A stretch of DNA of 64,000 nt from Sulfurospirillum sp001602955 (GTDB lineage Bacteria > Campylobacterota > Campylobacteria > Campylobacterales > Sulfurospirillaceae), in the NCBI GenBank assembly GCA_001602955.1, contig LVAC01000023.1:124001-188000 (forward strand). Direction: 5' to 3'. The notes under the pieces were generated by a model. It did no database searches, had not been told where the DNA came from, and worked only from the letters and a program-made list of their open reading frames with translations. The first letter of the stretch is position 1. Each line of letters starts with the position of its first letter. Below, one piece after another: positions 8,315 through 16,879 of the stretch. The position numbers were made by a program, and so were the translations under genes.

Positions 8315-9451
8315 TTGATACTTTACGATAAGAATGGTCTTTTTTTGGGAATGGGTAACCAAGAGTTGTACTTGCTAGGCTATGAAGACATCGAAGAGTT
8401 TCGTAATTATCACAATGACTTTGCGGATCTTTTTATAAACAAGCCCGGCTTTATCTTCAAATTTAAAAATTTTTCGTGGATTGATTATGCTCTGCACAGC
8501 GGCACACCCAATAAACGCGTCTTAATCAAAACTAAAAACGGAAAAGAGCTTGATACTTCGCTGAATATCAACGAAATTTTTCTTTCCAAAGAAATAAACG
8601 GCTGTTCGACTTTTTTTAGCGTCGAATTAACCAATGCACCGCTTTATAGCGAAGTACCCGCATCCTTTGCAAACCTCTCTTCCGCAGCGACATCCTCGCT
8701 AGACGCTAAAGAATTGCCGAAAGACATTCCTAACGAAACCTCGTTTAACTCGTCTTCGTTTCTCTACGATTATACGCCGACGTCGCCTGCCTCGGATACG
8801 CAAAGCCTTACGGTTCCTTTCTTATCGGAGCCCGTTTTGGAAGAGTCCGTTTCTCTCGACGCTTCAAACGTTGAGCATTCGTATCCCCTAAAAGAAGAAG
8901 CACAAGAGTCGTTCGATTTTAAACTCAAATTCGATCATACCGTTTTGGATACGCCACCTTCCGCGGATACGACTTCGCCGCAAAACCTCCTTGCTGAGGA
9001 ATATCGTTCAATCGATCAGATTGCCCAAGACGATTTTCATTTTACCGAAACTCCCGCATCTCAAAACGTTGAAGATACTTCGATCTTTAATCGCGTAGAA
9101 ACCGTAGACGAAACGGCACTTGACGAACCGATAGCCTTTGATCTTTGCGATTGCGCAGAGGAACTCGGTCTTGATATTAGCACGTTAGCACAAATCATCG
9201 AAGAATACATCGAAAATCTCGATACGGCTATGCCGATTTTGTACCGAGCCGTCCACGACAATAACCGCATTTTGGCGAAAAATGAAAGTCTTAAACTCAA
9301 AAGCGTTGCACTCCATTTACATGTCGTACCTCTTTACCATGCGTTGGAACATTTGGAAACCGGCTTGGATTTCGATACGAAAGAAGAGTTGCTCCAAACG
9401 CTTCAGACCTTGCAAGATACGATAGAAATTTTTAAGGAAACCGTTTTATGA
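8315..9451 (+). CDS. PAS-like protein with a degenerate Hpt domain
   Basis: The 378-aa protein has three parts. Residues 1-110 look like a PAS or PAS-like sensor (opening ILYDKNGLFLGMGNQELYLLGYED). Residues 110-280 are a long acidic, Ser/Thr/Pro-rich linker, probably disordered. Residues 285-378 form a four-helix region resembling a histidine phosphotransfer (Hpt) domain. In the helix where Hpt proteins carry HxLKG the sequence is NESLKLKSVALHL, so the phospho-accepting His is not at its normal place. The start is TTG at 8315, supported by AAAGGATC upstream. Its stop overlaps the next gene by 4 bp, and it heads an operon with a hybrid kinase and a response regulator. Its exact role is unknown. 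Confidence 0.65.
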   Translation: MILYDKNGLFLGMGNQELYLLGYEDIEEFRNYHNDFADLFINKPGFIFKFKNFSWIDYALHSGTPNKRVLIKTKNGKELDTSLNINEIFLSKEINGCSTFFSVELTNAPLYSEVPASFANLSSAATSSLDAKELPKDIPNETSFNSSSFLYDYTPTSPASDTQSLTVPFLSEPVLEESVSLDASNVEHSYPLKEEAQESFDFKLKFDHTVLDTPPSADTTSPQNLLAEEYRSIDQIAQDDFHFTETPASQNVEDTSIFNRVETVDETALDEPIAFDLCDCAEELGLDISTLAQIIEEYIENLDTAMPILYRAVHDNNRILAKNESLKLKSVALHLHVVPLYHALEHLETGLDFDTKEELLQTLQTLQDTIEIFKETVL

Positions 9452-9846
9452 AAAGGGTATTGTTCTGTTTTATACTGAGTTGTACGGCATTAACGGCCGA
9501 TCATTTCCGAGACGGAATGATCGCTTACAAAGCGGGTGATTTCGTGCATGCCAAGGAGCTTTTTGAAGCTGCAATTAAAAAAGAAAACTCCGTACAAGGT
9601 TATTTTTATATCGGTAAAATTTATCTTTACGGCGAAGGCATTGAAGCCAACCCTTCGCTTGCTATTCCATATTTAGAGCAAGCCGTTATGAAAGGAAACA
9701 TCAAAGCTAAATGTTACCTAGCCGAAGCGTACCTTAAAAGTCGTATTAAGCATGAAGAAGCTACGGTACTATTGCAACAAGGTGCACAAGAGAGTCAAAC
9801 ATGCCTAGAAATTGCTACGGCATACAATATCGTCATAAAACGTTAG
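9448..9846 (+). CDS. Secreted Sel1/TPR-repeat protein
   Basis: The 132-aa product has a signal peptide (KRVLFCFILSCTALTA, predicted cleavage before DH) and two to three Sel1-like repeats (AYKAGDFVHAKELFEAAI; YFYIGKIYLYGEGIEANP; AIPYLEQAVMKGN), so it is likely a periplasmic protein-binding solenoid. The second cysteine region, SQTCLEIATAYN, could form a disulphide. It sits between the degenerate Hpt protein and the hybrid kinase, overlapping the former by 4 bp. A periplasmic partner for the kinase sensor is a reasonable guess but is not shown by sequence. Confidence 0.75.
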   Translation: MKRVLFCFILSCTALTADHFRDGMIAYKAGDFVHAKELFEAAIKKENSVQGYFYIGKIYLYGEGIEANPSLAIPYLEQAVMKGNIKAKCYLAEAYLKSRIKHEEATVLLQQGAQESQTCLEIATAYNIVIKR

Positions 9847-9861
9847 GAAAGGACGCGAATC

Positions 9862-12800
9862 ATGAAATTAACCACACAACATACCTTAAAATTAATTAGT
9901 CAGTACCCGCTGATTATCCTTTTTATCTTTTCAAGTTACTTTCTTTACTTATCGTATACTCAATTCGATACAACGTTAACGCTTAAAAATAAAATCGAAA
10001 GCACCCGTGTTTTAAGTACGTTATCCATCGAACTCGCCAAAGAGAGGGGTTTGAGTGCGTCATACCTTTCAAGCCAAGGAAGTATTGCTGCGGAATCTTT
10101 GAAAGAACAACGCATCGTCGTTAACAAAGCGATGAAAGATTTTTACGACTATTATAATGCGCACCATAGCGAAATGTCACCGCACATTAAAGCCGTTATG
10201 GCGCATCTGACAAAAATTCTCGAAATGCACAAAGCCGTCGATACTTTTGCCGTCGACTTTAATAAAATGTTCTTTGATTATTACAGCCAAATTAATACTT
10301 TACTTTTAAAAGAACTCGAATCTATCGGAACCATTAATACCAACTCTAATATTTCCAACCTCACGGCGTCTTTAGTTTCCGTTTATAAAAATATCGAATA
10401 TTTAGGGCAAGAACGCGGTTTCGTCTCAAAAATTTTAAGTCAATACGTTCCTTTCAGTCCTAAAGATTTGGAAACGTGGATTACGATTTTTAGCGTTTCG
10501 AATATTTTTGACCATACGACGATTAACGATGCATCGGCTCGAGGTCAGATCGAAAATCTTTATAAATTGCCTGAAAATCAAAAAATTGAAGCAGAAATTA
10601 CGCAAGCCAAGAGTGAATTGATTACTGCGGCTCAAAGCGGTGAATACTTGATCGATCCGACGCTTTGGTTTGGTTTATTAACAAAAAAAATCGATCTACT
10701 CGACAAATCCGCTCAAATTATTAAAAGTTCATTGACTGCTGAAGAAAAAAGCTACGACAACCAAAATATCGGACAACTTATCGGTGCCGGATTGACATGG
10801 ATTATCTCCATTGTCTTGATGTTCTTAGGCTTTGGACTTGCCAATCAATTTAGGAAAAACGTTCGCGGACTCGAAAACATTTTTAGCCGTGTCGAAGAAC
10901 TTGCCGAAACCAAAGAAAAAGTCGACTTCAATACCACAGAAGGTATGAATACGGCATATGCCATTATCGATAAAGCTATCGAAAACATTGCAAAAGAGAA
11001 ACAAAATGCCGAAGAAGCAAGTGCCGCAAAAAGTATCTTTCTTGCGAATATGTCACATGAAATTCGTACGCCGCTTAACGGTATTATCGGTTTTACCGAA
11101 TTGCTTAAAAATTCCGATCTTGATGAAGAAAAACGTGAATTTGTCGACGTAATCGAGAAAAGCTCTGAAAACCTCTTAGCCATTATTAACAATATTTTGG
11201 ATCTTTCCAAAGTCGAAAGCAATAAAATTGAAATCGACGAAGGTCTGTTCTCCCCGATCGACGAATTTGAAAATGCCGTCGAAGTTTACGGACCTAAAGC
11301 AGCCGAAAAGAATATTCAACTCTCTCTTTATATCGATCCTAGCCTTCATAATTACCTTAAAGGCGATGCCGTTAAAATCAAAGAGGTTCTTATCAACCTT
11401 ATGAGTAATGCCGTTAAGTTTACGCCGAATAACGGACAAATTACTGTTGAAATCAAACGACTTAATGACGCTCCGCTTGATCGCGCCCGCGTTTTATTTA
11501 GCGTTCAAGATTCCGGTATCGGTATTCATAAAGATAAGATCGACGGAATTTTTGATGCTTTCAACCAAGCCGATTCTACCATTACGCGTAAATTCGGCGG
11601 TACGGGTCTTGGGTTAACCATTTCTTCAAAATACATTGCGCTTATGGGCGGACAACTTGAAGTCGAAAGTGAAGAAGGACAAGGTAGCCGCTTCTTTTTC
11701 GCATTGGATCTTATTGAAACGACATCAAGCGGTACGGATTACAGGAACCATTTCAGCGATTTTAATTGTGCGCTTTATTCTCCGCTTAACGGTGCCAAAG
11801 CACATACGGAGTTTATGTTCGATTATCTTAGCTATTTTGGCGCCCAAACCAAGTACTATACCGACTTTCCTTCGTTAAAAAATATGATTTTTAAATCCGG
11901 AAGCAACATTATTATTGCCGATTACAATAATCTTACGAAAGAAGAGCTTGAAGAGTATAAAAAAATTAAATTGCCGATCCTTTTAATTTTCAAACCTTCT
12001 CAGCAAGCACGCTTTAATGAATTTAACACCAAATACATTACTCCGATTTACGAGCCTATCAATGTTTCTAAACTGGTGAAAGCGTTGGAATCCAAACGCG
12101 AATTTTTGCCGGTTAAAGAGAATAAGCCCGAACAAGAAAAACCGATACAACGTACAACGTTAGGAACGAAATTCAAAGCCGACGTCTTAGTCGCTGAAGA
12201 TAACGAAATCAACCAAAAGCTGATTCGACGTACGTTGGAAGATTTAGGGCTTACCATTACAATCGTTCCCAACGGTCTTCAGGCCTTAGAAAAACGTCGT
12301 ACGGATACGTTCGATATGATTTTTATGGATATTGCAATGCCCGTTATGGACGGAATTGAAGCAACGCATAAAATTTTAGAATACGAAGAAAAAAATCATT
12401 TGGCACACATCCCGATTGTTGCGATTACTGCCAATGCGCTTAAAGGTGATCGTGAACGCTTTATGAAAGAAGGCTTGGACGAGTACATTACGAAACCGAT
12501 TAAAAAAGACAGCATTATTACGATTTTAAATCTTTTTATCCCCAATAAAATCGACGATGCTTATGAGGCACCGTTAGTCTCATCCGCTTCCAATAAGCCT
12601 AAAGAAGCACTCAGTACCCAAGAAGAGACTGAAAAAGAGCTTGTTGCGATACCCGAGGCTGAAGAAGAAAAACCTATTGCGGTACCGGATTTTTCTACCC
12701 TCGAAAAAAGTAAAGAACCGCAGTTGGAAGCACCATCAAGCTTAGCACCAGAAGAACCTTTATCTTTTCCATCACGAGACGTTATCGTTTTAAAGAAAAG

Positions 12801-13131
12801 CTCAATAGAAACAAAAATTTTTACAAGTGTGTTGAGCAAGATGTGTGAGAAAGTTGATCCGGCTTCTTCTTTTAGCGACTTGAAAAGTAAATTGGAACAA
12901 AATAGCTATAAAGTCGTTCTTTTTGATAAAGAGATGCTTTTAGACGATCCGAAAAGTTTCGTAGACTGGATCGGCGAAACGGCAAAGAGACATCGTATCG
13001 CACATATTCATACCGTTATGTTTATTGACCCTAAAGAGAAAAATCTCGACAATGCCGATCTATTTGATAGCGTACTACCAAATCAAATTAGCAAAAAAGA
13101 TCTTGAAACACTGATTCAAAAGTTTATTTAA
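9862..13131 (+). CDS. NIT-domain hybrid sensor histidine kinase
   Basis: This 1089-aa inner-membrane kinase begins with a transmembrane helix (about 12-30). A periplasmic NIT (nitrate/nitrite-sensing type) region follows, with the signature LAKERGLSASYLSSQG near 52-67 and EQRIVVNKAM. A second transmembrane helix lies near 308-330. The HisKA domain has the phospho-His near 399 in SHEIRTPLNG, and the HATPase shows N- and G-boxes (LMSNAVKF, GTGLGLTI). A receiver-like segment without acidic residues (about 630-755) follows, then a canonical receiver with Asp near 822 (MDIAMPVMDG), an acidic linker, and a second degenerate receiver (about 970-1089). The ligand is a guess; NIT domains are linked to nitrate/nitrite in a few cases only. 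Confidence 0.9.
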   Translation: MKLTTQHTLKLISQYPLIILFIFSSYFLYLSYTQFDTTLTLKNKIESTRVLSTLSIELAKERGLSASYLSSQGSIAAESLKEQRIVVNKAMKDFYDYYNAHHSEMSPHIKAVMAHLTKILEMHKAVDTFAVDFNKMFFDYYSQINTLLLKELESIGTINTNSNISNLTASLVSVYKNIEYLGQERGFVSKILSQYVPFSPKDLETWITIFSVSNIFDHTTINDASARGQIENLYKLPENQKIEAEITQAKSELITAAQSGEYLIDPTLWFGLLTKKIDLLDKSAQIIKSSLTAEEKSYDNQNIGQLIGAGLTWIISIVLMFLGFGLANQFRKNVRGLENIFSRVEELAETKEKVDFNTTEGMNTAYAIIDKAIENIAKEKQNAEEASAAKSIFLANMSHEIRTPLNGIIGFTELLKNSDLDEEKREFVDVIEKSSENLLAIINNILDLSKVESNKIEIDEGLFSPIDEFENAVEVYGPKAAEKNIQLSLYIDPSLHNYLKGDAVKIKEVLINLMSNAVKFTPNNGQITVEIKRLNDAPLDRARVLFSVQDSGIGIHKDKIDGIFDAFNQADSTITRKFGGTGLGLTISSKYIALMGGQLEVESEEGQGSRFFFALDLIETTSSGTDYRNHFSDFNCALYSPLNGAKAHTEFMFDYLSYFGAQTKYYTDFPSLKNMIFKSGSNIIIADYNNLTKEELEEYKKIKLPILLIFKPSQQARFNEFNTKYITPIYEPINVSKLVKALESKREFLPVKENKPEQEKPIQRTTLGTKFKADVLVAEDNEINQKLIRRTLEDLGLTITIVPNGLQALEKRRTDTFDMIFMDIAMPVMDGIEATHKILEYEEKNHLAHIPIVAITANALKGDRERFMKEGLDEYITKPIKKDSIITILNLFIPNKIDDAYEAPLVSSASNKPKEALSTQEETEKELVAIPEAEEEKPIAVPDFSTLEKSKEPQLEAPSSLAPEEPLSFPSRDVIVLKKSSIETKIFTSVLSKMCEKVDPASSFSDLKSKLEQNSYKVVLFDKEMLLDDPKSFVDWIGETAKRHRIAHIHTVMFIDPKEKNLDNADLFDSVLPNQISKKDLETLIQKFI

Positions 13132-13139
13132 AAGGCTAA

Positions 13140-13523
13140 ATGATGGAAAAACAGTTAAAAATTCTAGCGGTCGACGATGATTTTATCAATCTAAAGCTTA
13201 TAAGCTCTATGTTACGCAAAAATCCCAACGTCGGTATTATTATTGAAGCGACCAACGGACTTGATGCCATCAACCTTTTAAAAACGCAAGGAGATATCGA
13301 TCTTGTCTTACTGGATATCAAAATGCCGGTTATGGACGGTATAGAGTTTTTAGCGAACGTGCAATCGATGGTAGAGTTTAAAAAATTACCTATTATCGTT
13401 CTTACGACGGACGAAACGCGTAAAAACGAAGCGTTTAATCACGGAGCATTTGATTTTCTGGTCAAACCGATTAGAGAGCATGACCTCAGCGGTAAAATCG
13501 CAAAAGTTGCCGATCTTTTTTAA
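13140..13523 (+). CDS. Single-domain (CheY-like) response regulator
   Basis: The 127-aa protein is a stand-alone receiver. It shows the acidic pair DDD at 13-15, the phospho-acceptor Asp in LVLLDIKMPVMDG (about residue 60), the conserved Thr in IIVLTTDE and the Lys in FLVKPI. It has no output domain, so it probably signals by protein contact or passes phosphate on. It lies 8 bases after the hybrid kinase, which also has its own receiver, making it the probable final acceptor of the cluster. Two adjacent ATGs (13140 and 13143) are possible starts. Confidence 0.9.
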   Translation: MMEKQLKILAVDDDFINLKLISSMLRKNPNVGIIIEATNGLDAINLLKTQGDIDLVLLDIKMPVMDGIEFLANVQSMVEFKKLPIIVLTTDETRKNEAFNHGAFDFLVKPIREHDLSGKIAKVADLF

Positions 13524-13549
13524 AAGACCGGCTCCCTCCCTATTTCCCG

Positions 13550-14164
13550 TTAATGCTTGATTACGGCATTAATTTGATCGTACAGCGACGTAATTTCTCT
13601 TTTTTTAGCAATAAAACTATTCTTGTTAGCGATCAAATAGGCAGATGATTCCAAAATCGTTTCGACGACTTTAAGTCCGTTTTGTTTCATCGTACTTCCC
13701 GTTTCGACAATATCGACAATCACATCCGACAGACCGACAAGCGGCGCAAGTTCGATAGAGCCATATAATTTGATAATATCAACGGCCATCGCTTTTTTCG
13801 AAAAATATTTTTGAGCAATATGCGTCATTTTTGTTGCAACTTTTAACTCAGGTGCACTGTAATCGATCTCTTTTCCTTCTTGAATGCCTACACAAACTTT
13901 GCATCTACCGATACCAAGATCGAGTAAGCGAAGTAAATCTTCATCTTTTTCTTCCAAAACATCTAATCCTACAACGCCGATATCGGCTGCTTGATGCAGT
14001 ACGTACGCAGGAACGTCTTGATTACGTACTAATAAAAAACGAAAGGTATCTACTTCTAAAATTAATTTTCTATCGTCAAAACGAAACGCTTTCCCAAAAA
14101 TTTTTTCAAAAATATCAAGCGTTTCATCCGCAATTCTACCTTTAGGTAGTGCTACCGTTAACAT
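13550..14164 (-). CDS. hisG: ATP phosphoribosyltransferase, short form
   Basis: HisG condenses ATP with PRPP in the first and feedback-controlled step of histidine synthesis. The 204-aa length, the start MLTVALPKGRI, and the PRPP-binding DVIVDIVETGSTMKQNGL mark the short form. This form lacks the C-terminal regulatory domain and normally works only as a hetero-octamer with HisZ (a HisRS-like protein). HisZ is not in the window. It is the last gene of a leftward cluster after coaX (10-base gap). From memory, C. jejuni carries the long form instead, so this separates the organism from Campylobacter. Confidence 0.95.
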   Translation of the reverse strand: MLTVALPKGRIADETLDIFEKIFGKAFRFDDRKLILEVDTFRFLLVRNQDVPAYVLHQAADIGVVGLDVLEEKDEDLLRLLDLGIGRCKVCVGIQEGKEIDYSAPELKVATKMTHIAQKYFSKKAMAVDIIKLYGSIELAPLVGLSDVIVDIVETGSTMKQNGLKVVETILESSAYLIANKNSFIAKKREITSLYDQINAVIKH

Positions 14165-14174
14165 GTCTGTCCTT

Positions 14175-14798
14175 TTATGCTAAATGTGCTTCTTTAATCG
14201 TCTTTAACATTCCTCGAAAAATCAAAGAGCGATCAAAAATAGCATTGGAAAAAAATTTGGAGAAAAATTTACCGTCTCCCCCCGTGAAATAAATCCTCTT
14301 ATCCTTACATGTCACTTCCAACAATAAAATAATCGAACGAATAACGCCGTAAGATAATGCATCGCTCGTTTTTTGAGGTAAGGCATCTAAAGAGATGTTG
14401 GGATTTAAAGGCATTTCCAATCGGGGAGAAATGGAAGCAAAAGCACGCTCATACGCACTAATCCCCGGTAAAATAAAACCGCCTAAATGCATACCGCCGG
14501 ACATAATATCAACGGTAACGGCACTGCCAGCATCGACAATCATACCATCCTTAACCGTCGAGCATGCCGCGATACGATCAATGCCCAAACCTTGATAAAT
14601 CGTGTCGAATTCAAAATAAGGTTCTAGATCGATATACCCTTCTTTCGCTTGTAAAAATTGCGTAAGTGCTTGATTGACGCTAATGTAAAAAATCTTTTCT
14701 TGCGTACGAAACTCTTTAAACTGTTTATGCGGCATATTCCACATTTTACCGTCTTGGTAAAAATCGACATTAGAATTACCGATATCACACAATATCAT
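14175..14798 (-). CDS. coaX: Type III pantothenate kinase
   Basis: CoaX phosphorylates pantothenate in the first step of coenzyme A synthesis. It belongs to the ASKHA fold and is not inhibited by CoA. The 207-aa protein shows the phosphate loop DIGNSNVDFY at the N-terminus, GIDRIAACS, the Asp-bearing DAGSAVTVDIM and GGFILPG. The ATG at 14798 is chosen over the in-frame ATG at 14822 because the family begins right before the DIGNS loop and GTGGA lies upstream. Its start overlaps the end of the upstream unknown gene by 14 bp. Confidence 0.92.
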   Translation of the reverse strand: MILCDIGNSNVDFYQDGKMWNMPHKQFKEFRTQEKIFYISVNQALTQFLQAKEGYIDLEPYFEFDTIYQGLGIDRIAACSTVKDGMIVDAGSAVTVDIMSGGMHLGGFILPGISAYERAFASISPRLEMPLNPNISLDALPQKTSDALSYGVIRSIILLLEVTCKDKRIYFTGGDGKFFSKFFSNAIFDRSLIFRGMLKTIKEAHLA

Positions 14799-15117
14799 GA
14801 TAAATTTTCCACCCTTCCGCATTCAATAATGCTTGGGCTTTAGAACACAAAGGAGCATGTAAAATAATATGTTTGTAAAAATACCGATGGTCTTTAGCGG
14901 CTTCAAGTGTTTGTTCTAAAGCAAATATTTCATAAGCATGCCGTACAAGAAATCGACTCTTTTGCTCGACACGAAATACGACATGGTAGTAAGATTTCAA
15001 ATCGACACCGCTAAAAACAGTTACTTTTTTTCGTGTTTTTAGTGCTGCGGGGAGAATCGTTTCCAGAGATGAAAAAACGATTCGTTTGCCGCAAATACGT
15101 TCAATCATCTCTTTCAT
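14785..15117 (-). CDS. Unknown conserved-looking 110-aa protein
   Basis: I do not recognise this family. The product is a soluble 110-residue mixed alpha/beta protein (MKEMIERICGKRIVF...), with no signal peptide, membrane segment or obvious catalytic motif. It contains several aromatic residues (SYYHVVFRVEQ, HRYFYKHIILHAP). It is probably real because it fits between the BamB-like gene (20-base gap) and coaX (14-bp overlap) in one operon. No annotated ORF competes with it on the other strand. Confidence 0.65.
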   Translation of the reverse strand: MKEMIERICGKRIVFSSLETILPAALKTRKKVTVFSGVDLKSYYHVVFRVEQKSRFLVRHAYEIFALEQTLEAAKDHRYFYKHIILHAPLCSKAQALLNAEGWKIYHDIV

Positions 15118-15137
15118 AATGCAAAAGCCTACAACAC

Positions 15138-16151
15138 CTATGGTTTTCGATTTAATTTAAAAAAGCGATCTTTGTAATAAAACGTATCGCCGTTCGTATA
15201 AATATGGGTTTCGATTTGATCCGGCATTTGGTAAACGTTTGTCGAAACTAACTCTAAATCGCTTGCGATCATATAGCCGCTTTTTTCAATCATGTAAATA
15301 TAATCGCCGTAAATCGTACCCGAAAAAATCGCAAACGGGAATTTACGTTCTTTTAAAACTTTTAAATCGGCATCCGTCAACAGGACTTGTCCGTCTTTGG
15401 TAAAAACAAAAATGCGATTGGACAATACGATGACGTCTTTTACCTCTTTTTCCAAAAAGCTAATCGACTTTGGACTGATGGAAACGACTTTACTTTTTGT
15501 TGCCGCAACCAACCTATCGCCTAAAACTTGTAAGTAGATGATATTGCCGAAAAACTTATCGTTACTCACGACAATATCACGAATCGGTTTCTTGCTTTGT
15601 TCATCGACAATCACGAGTTTACCGTCAAGCGTCGGAAATACGATAAGATCGCCCAAGAAATACGGTGCCGCAATACGTGAATCTAATACGTACACGTTAT
15701 CTTGCTTAATATGCATCGTCTCTTTACCGTCGTTAATATCGATCAAAACGAGTTCATTCGAACCTAAAACCAATGCGAGCGTATTGCCTTTAAGTGCTGC
15801 GGAAGCTACCGCGATTTGGCACTCTTTAGAATAGAGCTCTTTTTGATTAGCATCGATAATTTTTAAAGCTCCGCATTTTGACGTAGCAACGTAACGTCCT
15901 TGATTATCCGCTAAATACGAAAATCCTTGCGGTAGCTTTATGTTTAAAAGCCCTTCTTTGGTAATCACCTGTCCGTTTTCCAACGTCGCCCCGGCTCTTA
16001 AAGCATCGTGAATAGGCGCTGGAAGTGAGCCGTCGTAACTGATTTTACCTGAAAGCACTTCAGGTTCAAAATATTGTCGTTTCGTTCCGCAACCGCTTAT
16101 AAGCAACAATAAAGCCAAGAGTGTAAAAACAATTTTTGCCTGTCTCATCAT
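15138..16151 (-). CDS. BamB-like beta-propeller lipoprotein
   Basis: The 337-aa precursor has a signal peptide with lipobox LLISGC and then GTKRQYFEP. The body is a series of PQQ/WD-like beta-blade repeats (for example NTLALVLGSNELVLIDINDG; DRLVAATKSKVVSI; NRIFVFTKDGQVLL). This is the layout of BamB, the beta-propeller lipoprotein of the outer-membrane beta-barrel assembly machine. Support comes from the upstream gene, which encodes a YfgM-like protein; yfgM and bamB are also neighbours in Escherichia coli. The two genes overlap by 4 bp. Overall sequence similarity to BamB is weak, so the gene symbol is withheld. Confidence 0.65.
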   Translation of the reverse strand: MMRQAKIVFTLLALLLLISGCGTKRQYFEPEVLSGKISYDGSLPAPIHDALRAGATLENGQVITKEGLLNIKLPQGFSYLADNQGRYVATSKCGALKIIDANQKELYSKECQIAVASAALKGNTLALVLGSNELVLIDINDGKETMHIKQDNVYVLDSRIAAPYFLGDLIVFPTLDGKLVIVDEQSKKPIRDIVVSNDKFFGNIIYLQVLGDRLVAATKSKVVSISPKSISFLEKEVKDVIVLSNRIFVFTKDGQVLLTDADLKVLKERKFPFAIFSGTIYGDYIYMIEKSGYMIASDLELVSTNVYQMPDQIETHIYTNGDTFYYKDRFFKLNRKP

Positions 16152-16780
16152 TTTAAACCTTGATAATGTTCTAGATTTTTTGCAATCTGTTTTAAAGGCG
16201 AAGTAACATCTATTTGTGAAAGTTTTAAACGCGCTTCTTCGATTTTATTTTCATTAAGCAATCGATAACCTTCTTGCAATAAGGTCATATCTTTAAACAA
16301 TTCACTTGAAGCGGGTTGCGTGTTTTCAAGTTGCGCGAGTTGGTAACGGGCAACATCCGCTAAAATAGCGTCTTCTTTAGACTCGGCAACGATTTTAAGT
16401 GCCTCTTTGTCTCCCGTTTGCAATGCTTTTTCAAAAAGAAACATCGTATAAAGCTTGGGGTTTTGTTGTTTCAGCGTCTCAAGGGCTTGCGCATTGGAGG
16501 CATCTTTTAAAAGCGTATGATACGCTACGTTGGAGCTGTGAAGTTTGCGCTCTTTCATCCAATCGTTTAACGCATACGCAGCCGCACCCAAAGCGACGCA
16601 TACGACAAACGCGATAATGTATTTTTTATTACGATTAAAAAATCTTTCACCTTTAATCATACCTTCTAAAAACTGTTCTTCGGTACTGATCTCTTCTTGG
16701 ACCGCCTTAATATTTTCCTTGAGTCCCAAATACGAATCCTTATTAAGCAATTTTTGAAAAATAGTGTCATAGTTTATCAC
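16148..16780 (-). CDS. YfgM-like single-pass membrane protein with TPR-like repeats
   Basis: This 210-aa protein has a cytoplasmic N-terminus of about 50 residues, one transmembrane helix (YIIAFVVCVALGAAAYAL, about 54-71) and a periplasmic helical domain with TPR-like pairs rich in Leu/Ala (AILADVARYQLAQLEN; LLNENKIEEARLKLSQI). This is the topology of YfgM, an ancillary subunit of the SecYEG translocon that works with periplasmic chaperones. The start appears to be GTG at 16780 with only a weak ribosome-binding site. It is divergent from gatC and heads the operon that continues with the BamB-like lipoprotein. Confidence 0.6.
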   Translation of the reverse strand: MINYDTIFQKLLNKDSYLGLKENIKAVQEEISTEEQFLEGMIKGERFFNRNKKYIIAFVVCVALGAAAYALNDWMKERKLHSSNVAYHTLLKDASNAQALETLKQQNPKLYTMFLFEKALQTGDKEALKIVAESKEDAILADVARYQLAQLENTQPASSELFKDMTLLQEGYRLLNENKIEEARLKLSQIDVTSPLKQIAKNLEHYQGLK

Positions 16781-16835
16781 AACAAATCTAAAAACCCACT
16801 AATACCGTTTCAGTATTACCACAAAGAGATTGTGT

Positions 16836-16841
16836 TATAAT
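16836..16841 (+). promoter_or_regulatory. Extended -10 promoter of gatC
   Basis: The sequence TGTTATAAT matches an extended -10 element (TGnTATAAT), about 39 bases before the gatC ATG. It lies in the 99-base divergent gap with the YfgM-like gene. No strong -35 is needed for such promoters. Confidence 0.6.
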
Positions 16842-16879
16842 CGATTTTTAAAAAATGCGATCCAAGGATACCTTTTAGT

